Positions 1 to 7,400 of a stretch of 64,000 nt of DNA are shown here, piece by piece (within the stretch, counting starts at the first letter, position 1; each line of letters starts with the position of its first letter). The DNA is taken from the IMG/VR virus record IMGVR_UViG_3300042154_002696, positions 1 to 64,000 of that record; one strand, 5' to 3'. Made by a program: the position numbers and the translations under genes. Under the pieces are notes generated by a model. It saw only the letters and a program-made list of their open reading frames with translations, searched no databases and was not told the DNA's origin. This DNA comes from a virus.

Positions 1-519
1 ACCGAGCCCTCCTGTAGAATAAGTTACAGAAGCTCCTGATATGCGACTACTTGTTCCTGGACCTCCTGTACCTCTCGTTGTTGGAGAAGAGCCATTTCCA
101 CCTACACCTGATGCACCACCTCCACCACCACAAGGCCATTGATTGACAATAGCACCATTTCCACCAGCGTTACCTTGACCTAATGTACCACTAGCACCAG
201 ACGCGCGATTACCACCACCACCACAACCGCCAGTGCTTGCTGTTGCATCTGGAGCCTCAGAACCTCCACGTCCACCACCAATTGAACTTACTAATGTCGT
301 TACACCATCCAATATCTCTGAATTTCCTCCGTTGAGTGCTGCGGTACTATCACCATTTCTACACCCCTTTCCACCCAATCCAACGGTAATCGTATAGTTT
401 TTTGCGGTTACGGTAAGACCCGTAGCAGTTAGAAATCCACCAGCACCACCTCCTCCACCCTGAAAACCGCCTCCACCACCTCCTCCACCACCTACAACTA
501 AATATTCTACTTGTGCCAT
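1..519 (-). CDS. Glycine-rich tail-fibre adhesin, C-terminus beyond window
   Basis: The frame is open from the ATG at 519 to the window edge (173 codons), so the C-terminus is missing. After the start MAQVEYLVVGG the protein is dominated by runs of Gly, with segments such as LTVTAKNYTITVGLGG, as in the glycine-rich domains of phage tail fibres and adhesins, where Gly runs can pack as polyglycine-II helices and the loops contact the receptor. It is the last gene seen in a leftward block of fibre genes. A TATTTATT box lies 10 nt before the ATG. The fold is inferred from composition; the receptor-binding role is likely but unproven. Confidence 0.7.
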   Translation of the reverse strand, partial: MAQVEYLVVGGGGGGGGGFQGGGGGAGGFLTATGLTVTAKNYTITVGLGGKGCRNGDSTAALNGGNSEILDGVTTLVSSIGGGRGGSEAPDATASTGGCGGGGNRASGASGTLGQGNAGGNGAIVNQWPCGGGGGASGVGGNGSSPTTRGTGGPGTSSRISGASVTYSTGGLG

Positions 520-529
520 ATTACTATTA

Positions 530-537
530 AATAAATA
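530..537 (-). promoter_or_regulatory. Late-motif box TATTTATT
   Basis: TATTTATT on the minus strand, 10 nt before the ATG at 519, in the 81-nt gap between two fibre-region genes. It is one of 17 boxes of form TATTTAT(A/T/C) in the window. Confidence 0.45.
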
Positions 538-600
538 TCTTATCAGAACCGCCTGATGATGCTGATGTTCCTCTTGTTATTACCATTTGTTATGTTATTT

Positions 601-792
601 TTACCTCCAAACTCCTGATATTTTAATTTTTGGATTTGCAGTTTTCCATACTCCAGATACTTTTATCCATGTTATAGCATCTTTCCACGCACCTGCTATT
701 TTAATCCACATTATGTTTCCAGATACTGGTAGCTCAATAGGTATTGACCCAATTTCAATCTGTGCGCCATCAAATAATCTTCTTGTTGCCAT
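601..792 (-). CDS. Small tail-region protein with W-K repeats
   Basis: 63 residues from an ATG at 792, one base downstream of the next gene's stop at 794, so it is co-transcribed with the fibre genes. It contains spaced units of the type G-x-W-K (IAGAWKDA, VSGVWKTA, ISGVWR), each about 14-18 residues apart, alternating with hydrophobic strands. Short repeated strands of this kind occur in small phage tail-fibre accessory proteins, but I cannot name a family. The repeats suggest a small beta structure. A virion or fibre-assembly role is inferred only from position. Confidence 0.6.
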   Translation of the reverse strand: MATRRLFDGAQIEIGSIPIELPVSGNIMWIKIAGAWKDAITWIKVSGVWKTANPKIKISGVWR

Positions 793-793
793 C

Positions 794-1621
794 TTATGCT
801 TCTGTTAATATTACTGCACCTCCCATAGCCAAATTTATTATTGTACCATTTGCTAAAAAAGTTAAACAAGCATCAGGGTGAATTTCGCATAAAGAACCAA
901 TTATACAATTTGAACTTACGGCATCTAATGGTGCTTGACCACCCGATACATCTTCAAATGAAATCATTGCTAAAGGTTTATATAGGCATACACCAAAGTC
1001 TCCTGCTGTTCCTGTTGTCCCTGCAAGAGTCACCGACTCAATACTTCTTACTCCTGTGTCTCCTGCTTGTAAAGGAATAGGAATCAATATTCTTACCTCT
1101 CTGAAATTTGTATTACCAAATGATGTTGCAGTTGATGTTCTACCAGATGTCCCTGCCTGATTAGTGTAACTTATCGTAATAGTTGTAGAGGTGGTTCCTA
1201 CTGTACTAAAAATTATAATTCCTGCCATTACTCCCTCACCTGATGTATATCTTGTTAATGCTGCGGTTGGAAGGTTAGTTGTTTGAGGTGTTGTAACAGT
1301 TCCGCTCAATCCTCCATTAATGTTTAATAAATCAATCATTATTCCTGCCATGCCTCCTCCTCCTGTTGATGTTGGAATAAATGAAAATCTTCCACCAAGA
1401 AAAGTAAGTCTGCCTGTTGAAACTGCAGGAATAGGGCCAATAGATTGTAAGGAATCTTTATTAGTTACTATACTTGTTGTTGGCGTAGCAGGAGCAGGTG
1501 TAAAAAGTTGCCAAATTGCATTGAGTCTGCCTGCTCTTGACATACCTCCGTTCATCAAAAAATCAGATGCCCTGTTTTCGCTAAGTCTTTCTACGTATTC
1601 GTTAAAATCTGTTAGTGCCAT
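794..1621 (-). CDS. Virion-type protein, paralogue A
   Basis: 275 residues, ATG at 1621. Closely related to its neighbour at 1623-2447: both start MALTDFNEYVERLSENRASDF and both end in VILTEA. The middle holds the family core found in all four adjacent genes: a segment like GLSGT(V/S)T, LTRYT, then YTNQAG.SGRTST, then NFGVCLYKPL and a C-terminal PDACLTF. The beta-rich, Gly/Thr-rich composition fits a virion surface or tail protein. Families like this recur in tailed-phage structural regions, but the exact role is unknown to me. The stop is one base from the ATG of the downstream 63-residue gene. Confidence 0.75.
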   Translation of the reverse strand: MALTDFNEYVERLSENRASDFLMNGGMSRAGRLNAIWQLFTPAPATPTTSIVTNKDSLQSIGPIPAVSTGRLTFLGGRFSFIPTSTGGGGMAGIMIDLLNINGGLSGTVTTPQTTNLPTAALTRYTSGEGVMAGIIIFSTVGTTSTTITISYTNQAGTSGRTSTATSFGNTNFREVRILIPIPLQAGDTGVRSIESVTLAGTTGTAGDFGVCLYKPLAMISFEDVSGGQAPLDAVSSNCIIGSLCEIHPDACLTFLANGTIINLAMGGAVILTEA

Positions 1622-1622
1622 A

Positions 1623-2447
1623 TTATGCTTCCGTTAATATTACTGAACCTCCCATATACAAAGCGTTTATTGCTCCATTCCCTAAAAATGTTAAACAAGC
1701 ATCAGGATGAATTTCACATAGTGAACCAACTATACATCCCGAACTTACGGCATCTAATGGTGCTTGACCTGTTGTACGTTCAAATGAAATCATTGATAAA
1801 GGTTTATATAAACATACACCAAAGTTTCCTCCTCCTCCCGTTGAGGAAGCAAGAGTTACTGATTCAATACTTCTAAATCCTTTATCTGCTCCTTGTAAAG
1901 GAACAGGTATAAAAATATTATTTTCCCTAAAATTTGTTTGACCAAATGATGTTGCCGTTGATGTTCTACCTGATACACCTGCTTGATTAGTGTAGCTAAC
2001 TTGAATAGTTGTAAGGGTGTTTCCTACTTGTGTAAAAATTACAATTCCTGCCATTACTCCTTCTCCCGATGTATATCTTGTTAATGCTGCGGTTGGAAGG
2101 TTAGTTGTTTGAGGTGTTGTTACAGTTCCGCTCAATCCTCCACTAATATTCAACAAATCAATCATTATCCCTGCAGCACCGCCTCCTCCTGTTGATGTTG
2201 GAATAAATGAAAATCTACCACCAAGAAAAGTAAGTCTGCCTGTTGAAACTGCAGGAATAGGGCCAATAGATTGTAAGGAATCTTTATTAGTTACTATACT
2301 TGTTGTTGGATTAGCAGGAGCTGGTGTAAAAAGTTGCCAAATTGCATTTAACCTTAAACCTCTTCCCATACCTCCGCTCATCAAAAAATCAGATGCCCTG
2401 TTTTCGCTAAGTCTTTCTACGTATTCGTTAAAATCTGTTAGTGCCAT
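1623..2447 (-). CDS. Virion-type protein, paralogue B
   Basis: 274 residues, ATG at 2447. It is a recent duplicate of the gene at 794-1621: the first 50 codons and several internal stretches are nearly identical in DNA, while the segment around residues 165-230 has diverged (for example IFTQVGNTLTTIQVSYTN here against IFSTVGTTSTTITISYTN). It shares the four-gene family core (SGRTSTATSFG, NFGVCLYKPL, PDACLTF). Probably a virion surface or tail component, with the divergent part as the variable face. Function is inferred from location and composition only. Confidence 0.75.
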   Translation of the reverse strand: MALTDFNEYVERLSENRASDFLMSGGMGRGLRLNAIWQLFTPAPANPTTSIVTNKDSLQSIGPIPAVSTGRLTFLGGRFSFIPTSTGGGGAAGIMIDLLNISGGLSGTVTTPQTTNLPTAALTRYTSGEGVMAGIVIFTQVGNTLTTIQVSYTNQAGVSGRTSTATSFGQTNFRENNIFIPVPLQGADKGFRSIESVTLASSTGGGGNFGVCLYKPLSMISFERTTGQAPLDAVSSGCIVGSLCEIHPDACLTFLGNGAINALYMGGSVILTEA

Positions 2448-2448
2448 A

Positions 2449-3297
2449 TTATTTTTCTACTGTTGCTAATAAGCCAGTTAATTCAGGAGCAGTATTACCA
2501 ATTGGAATAAACATTAATGCTAAACAAGCATCAGGGTCAATTACAGGTATGCCTGGAAGTCCTGTTGTATAATCTCTCCAACCCATTGTCCCTGCGACAT
2601 TAACAGGTATCCAGGCTAATGGTTGAGCAATGGTAATACCGAAGTTCCCTAATGTTCCTGTTGAGGTATTTAATTGCACTGTTTGAATACTTTGTATTCC
2701 CGAATCTCCTGCGGCTAAAGGTATTCTTTGCATTCTTGTTACCTCTCTAAAACCCGTTGCTGCAATATTTATAGTTGAAGTTCTCCCCGATGTCCCTGTC
2801 TGATTGGTGTAGGTCATAGTTAATGTTCTTGAGTTACCGCCTAAATCAATATAAATCTCATAAAACGCTATATTCCCTGTGCCTCCCGTGTAACGGGTTA
2901 AAGCAGGAGATGCAGGTGAACCTTGTACAGTTTGTGCTGCGGTTGAAGTGCCCGAAAGACCGCCTATATGAAATAATCGGTCATATAACAAATAAACCCC
3001 TGCTGATAATGGTGTAATAGCTGCACCTATCGAATACTTATCTCTACCGCCAGTTGCTGGTGTGAAAGGTATTGCACCCTGAGTTGTACGGTCAGGTATT
3101 GAACCTGTTGTTGGGACTGCACCTCCTGCGGGCATCCCATCATAAGTCCATAACGAGCAACCCCTACCTGATACTGGTGATGTTACTGTAACACCTGATA
3201 CACGAGGCGTTTTTTGAAAAAAGATATTTTCAGGATTTCCATTATTGCCTCCTGTTTGTAAGTTAATTAATTCTGATAAATCTGTTATTGCTGCCAT
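2449..3297 (-). CDS. Virion-type protein, paralogue C
   Basis: 282 residues starting MAAITDLSELINLQ at the ATG at 3297. The frame stays open upstream to 3375, but that part overlaps the end of the next gene and has no counterpart in paralogue D, so the ATG at 3297 is chosen. TAA of paralogue D and this ATG share a base (TAATG). Nearly the same as paralogue D in the first 30 residues (TGGNNGNPENIF) and the end (LLATVEK). Core motifs: LLYDRLFHIGGLSGT, YTNQTGTSGRTSTI, REVTRMQRIPLAAGDSGIQSI, NFGITIAQPLAW, PDACLAL. Probable virion protein of unknown role. Confidence 0.75.
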   Translation of the reverse strand: MAAITDLSELINLQTGGNNGNPENIFFQKTPRVSGVTVTSPVSGRGCSLWTYDGMPAGGAVPTTGSIPDRTTQGAIPFTPATGGRDKYSIGAAITPLSAGVYLLYDRLFHIGGLSGTSTAAQTVQGSPASPALTRYTGGTGNIAFYEIYIDLGGNSRTLTMTYTNQTGTSGRTSTINIAATGFREVTRMQRIPLAAGDSGIQSIQTVQLNTSTGTLGNFGITIAQPLAWIPVNVAGTMGWRDYTTGLPGIPVIDPDACLALMFIPIGNTAPELTGLLATVEK

Positions 3298-4145
3298 TAT
3301 TTTTCTACTGTTGCTAATGTACCATATATTTCGGGTGGAGTTGTAGTACCTGCAACAAACATTAATGCTAAACAAGCATCAGGGTTTATGACAGGTATGC
3401 CAGGCAATCCTGTTGTGTAATCTCTCCAACCCATTGTACCTGTACTATTAATAGGTATCCAAGCTAAAGGTTGTGCGATGGTTATGCCAAAATTCCCTGC
3501 GGTTAGCGTTGAGGCGCTTAATTGTATTTCCTGAATTGATTGTATTCCCGAATCTCCTGCGGCTAAAGGTATTCTTTGCATTCTTGTTACCTCTCTAAAA
3601 CCCGTTGCTCCAATATTTATAGTTGAAGTTCTCCCCGATGTCCCTGTCTGATTGGTGTAGGTCATAGTTAGTGTTGTTGTGGTTGCTCCTATTTGTGTAT
3701 AAATCTCATAAAATGCAATGTTACCTGCGCCACCTGTATTACGAGTTAGAGCAGGTGAAGCAGGGGAACCTTGAATTGTTTGTGCTGCGGTTGATGTTGC
3801 AGATAAACCACCCTCATGAAACAATCTATCATACAATAAATAAACGCCTGATATAAATGGTGTAATACTCGTATTAATTAAGTGTTTATCTCTACCTCCA
3901 GTTGCTGGTGTGAAAGGTATTGCTCCTTGAGTTGTACGGTCAGGTATTGCACCTGTTGTTGGGACTGCACCTCCTGCGGGCATTCCCTCATAAGTCCAAA
4001 AAGAACAACCTCTACCAGCGATTGGGTTTGTTGCTGCAACACCTGATACACGAGGCACTTTGTGGTAGAAGATATTTTCGGGATTCCCGTTATTACCTCC
4101 TGTTTGTAAGTTAATTAATTCTGATAAATCTGCTATTGCTGCCAT
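3297..4145 (-). CDS. Virion-type protein, paralogue D
   Basis: 282 residues, ATG at 4145. Paired with paralogue C: same start (MAAIADLSELINLQ), same spacing of LLYDRLFHEGGLS, YTNQTGTSGRTSTI, REVTRMQRIPLAAGD and NFGITIAQPLAW, and the same ending. The A/B and C/D pairs share the central core, so all four descend from one gene by two rounds of duplication. The ATG sits 13 nt inside the 3' end of the preceding 68-residue gene, showing tight co-translation. Probable surface or tail protein; receptor or carbohydrate binding is only a guess. Confidence 0.75.
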   Translation of the reverse strand: MAAIADLSELINLQTGGNNGNPENIFYHKVPRVSGVAATNPIAGRGCSFWTYEGMPAGGAVPTTGAIPDRTTQGAIPFTPATGGRDKHLINTSITPFISGVYLLYDRLFHEGGLSATSTAAQTIQGSPASPALTRNTGGAGNIAFYEIYTQIGATTTTLTMTYTNQTGTSGRTSTINIGATGFREVTRMQRIPLAAGDSGIQSIQEIQLSASTLTAGNFGITIAQPLAWIPINSTGTMGWRDYTTGLPGIPVINPDACLALMFVAGTTTPPEIYGTLATVEK

Positions 4146-4339
4146 ATTATTCCATTTTGTATTGCGTGTTCTTTTACCTCTATGATTAGGTTAGCTAAAT
4201 TGTCTAAATTCGTACCTGATTGAAATACTAAACCACCACCTTGTGGAAGTATCTCAAAATTATCATTACTAATTTGTAATGCCCAATCTCCACCATCTGA
4301 TAGATATAGAAATGACTCCGTCTTACTAATTACTTTCAT
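4133..4339 (-). CDS. Small unknown protein
   Basis: 68 residues, ATG at 4339, TAG at 4133 overlapping the start of paralogue D by 13 nt. The sequence has a hydrophobic beta pattern (ESFLYLSDGGDWALQIS) and an amphipathic C-terminal helix (LANLIIEVKEHAIQ). It leads the four-paralogue operon and follows a gap with an inverted repeat containing the late box. No family recognised; it may be a small fibre chaperone or structural protein, inferred from position only. Confidence 0.55.
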   Translation of the reverse strand: MKVISKTESFLYLSDGGDWALQISNDNFEILPQGGGLVFQSGTNLDNLANLIIEVKEHAIQNGIIWQQ

Positions 4340-4380
4340 ATTTTATTTAATTGTGTTATTTGTATGATTATACATAGTGT

Positions 4381-4416
4381 ATATGATAAATATTATATTA
4401 CTTTTATTTATCATAT
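4381..4416. repeat. Perfect 12-bp inverted repeat with late boxes on both arms
   Basis: ATATGATAAATA at 4381-4392 and TATTTATCATAT at 4405-4416 are exact inverse complements around a 12-nt AT-only-but-one spacer. Each arm carries TATTTATC in its own direction. It lies in the 100-nt gap between the collagen-like gene and the gene starting at 4339, 42-77 nt before that ATG. Confidence 0.6.
4385..4392 (-). promoter_or_regulatory. Late-motif box TATTTATC
   Basis: TATTTATC on the minus strand, 45 nt before the ATG at 4339. It is the left arm of the inverted repeat at 4381-4416. Spacing is longer than at most other boxes. Confidence 0.4.
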
Positions 4417-4439
4417 CTTTAATTGAAAAATTTGTAGTA

Positions 4440-7400
4440 TTACACATATTGTAAATAAATATCACCGTCAACTCCTCCTGAAGGAGCAGCAGTTCCTGAT
4501 GTTATAACCTTATTAGCACCAAGTGTATTATATGATACTGTCCTTGGTGTCGAACCGTCAAAAGAAATTCCTGAAGCATCACCACTCCCTGAGTCATCAA
4601 ATGTAACAGAATTTGCGGTTACTCCTGTTACCGAAATTCCTGATGTCCCACTTGAACCGCTAGTTCCCGATGAACCACTTGAACCTGAACCAGAAGTTCC
4701 TGAACTTCCACTTGACCCTGAGCCAGATGTTCCTGATGAACCTGATGAACCTGCTCCTCCTGAAGTTCCTGACGAACCTGAAGAACCGCTTGAACCTGAT
4801 GAACCACTTGTTCCTGAGGTTCCTGGCGATGAAGGTGATAATGTAGTTGTTACCTGAGATACCGTAGCGTCCTCGAAATAACAAGTCATTGTTCTGCCCG
4901 CTAATGTATTTGCATAAAATTTAACAACAATTCTATCAGTAGAACTTACTGATGTTGCAGAAACTGGTACTGAAAATAGATAAAGTTCAATTAGAGTTCC
5001 ATCATCAATTGGATGAGGAACAGCACTATTTGTTCCTATTAAAGTTTCAGTTCCTCCTGAGGTTCTTGCATAAATTTCAGCATATAATTTTGGAGTACCT
5101 CCATTTGAATTCATTGAAACGAATTGCTCAAAGTTCCAATTTCCTGATGGTATTGTGGTTATATTTGGGTCACCTATAATTGTTGCAAAAGAACCAACTA
5201 ATTGATTTCCAGCTCCAGCTGCCGTTAACGTTGTCCCTACCCCAATGTAAATGTCCCTATCCATCACATAGTATGTTGGAATTGTTGAAGCAGAAGAAGG
5301 GTTGAAATAGTAAACTAAACCTGTTGAAAATCCATTTATACCACTTGTTCCTGATGAACCTGAACTTCCATTAGTTCCTGATGAACCACTTGAACCCGAT
5401 GTTCCTGAAGAACCTGAACTTCCGCTAGTACCCGATGAACCACTTGAACCTGAACCAGAAGTTCCTGAACTTCCACTTGACCCTGAGCCAGATGTTCCTG
5501 ATGAACCTGATGAACCTGCTCCTCCTGAAGTTCCTGATGAACCACTTGAACCTGAACCAGATGTTCCTGAAGAACCTGAGCTTCCGCTTGAACCTGAACC
5601 AGATGTTCCTGAAGAACCTGAGCTTCCGCTAGTACCTGATGAACCACTTGAACCTGAACCAGATGTTCCTGAAGAACCTGAGCTTCCGCTTGAACCTGAA
5701 CCAGATGTTCCTGAAGAACCTGAGCTTCCGCTTGAACCTGAACCAGATGTTCCTGATGAACCTGAGCTTCCGCTAGTTCCTGATGAACCTGAGCTTCCGC
5801 TAGTTCCTGATGAACCACTTGAACCTGAACCAGATGTTCCTGAAGAACCTGAGCTTCCGCTAGTTCCTGATGAACCACTTGAACCTGAACCAGATGTTCC
5901 TGAAGAACCTGAGCTTCCGCTTGAACCTGAACCAGATGTTCCCGAAGAACCGCTTGAACCTGACGTTCCTGATGCACCATTTACTCCTGATGTTCCTGAC
6001 GAACCTGAAGAACCTGAACTTCCACTTGTTCCCGATGAACCACTTGACCCTGATGTTCCAGAAGAACCTGAACTTCCATTGGTTCCAGACGAACCTGATG
6101 TCCCTGAACTTCCACTTGTTCCTGACGAACCTGATGTCCCTGAACTTCCACTTGTTCCTGACGAACCTGAACGTCCACTACTTCCTGAAGAACCACTTGA
6201 ACCTGAAGTTCCATTGGCTCCACTTGTTCCTGAACTACCCGAAGAACCGCTTGTTCCTGATAAACCAGACGTTCCACTTGAACCCGAACTACCCGAAGAA
6301 CCTGATGTTCCTGAACTACCTGAAGAACCACTTGTTCCTGATGAACCCGAAGTTCCCGATGAACCTGAACTTCCACTTGAACCAGAACTACCTGAAGAGC
6401 CAGATGTTCCTGATGAGCCTGAACTACCACTTGAACCTGAGCTTCCACTTGAACCTGAGCTTCCACTTGTTCCAGCAATTGCGCCAACAGAAGTTAATAC
6501 AAATGAATAGTATGCGTTACCCTCAGTATAATATACAACAGAATGTGATGTAGAATCATTATTGTTTAAGTATAACCTAACAATCATTCTGTTTGTTGGG
6601 TCAATAGTTGTTGTTGGTAATACTATATCAACATTTACCTCAACTGGTATCACACTACTTACCCACCCAATCAGTACAACACTTGATGTAATTGTTGGAC
6701 CAATCGGAGTTCCTGAACTATTAGCTAATTGTATTTCAACATATGCATCAATATCGTCATTACTTGCAGGTTTTAAATAATTTAAATGAAATCTTTGAAC
6801 TCCTGCAGGTATAACTGAAAATCCTAATTGTGGTGTTATATAATCAGATACAAGTATATTTTGAGCAGAACCTGATAAACTTGTTGTTACTGTTTGTGTT
6901 GTTGCTGTTGATGGTTCAGTTGATAACACTTTATAACCCGAAACATCACTATTTTGACTTTCATTGAAATAAAAAACTTGTCCTGCGGATATACCATTCT
7001 CTCCTGATGTTCCTGAAGAGCCTGAACTACCATTAGTTCCTGAAGAACCACTTGAACCAGATGTTCCACTTGAACCAGATGTTCCACTTGAACCTGAACT
7101 ACCGCTAGCTCCCGAAGAACCACTTGAACCTGAACTACCACTACTTCCTGATGAACCGCTTATTCCTGAACTACCGCTAGTTCCTGATGAACCGCTTGAA
7201 CCAGATGTTCCAGATAAACCACTTGAACCTGAACTTCCGCTTGTTCCTGAACTACCGCTAGCTCCTGATGAACCGCTTGAGCCTGAAGTTCCACTTGAAC
7301 CAGATGAACCTGAACTACCACTAGCTCCTGAAGAACCACTAGTTCCTGAAGAACCACTAGTTCCTGATGTACCACTTGAACCTGAAGAACCATCAGCTCC

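Noticed and set aside
2449-3375. Longer start at 3375 for paralogue C.
   Set aside because: The extra 26 codons lie inside paralogue D and have no match in the family; ATG at 3297 gives the same start as paralogue D.
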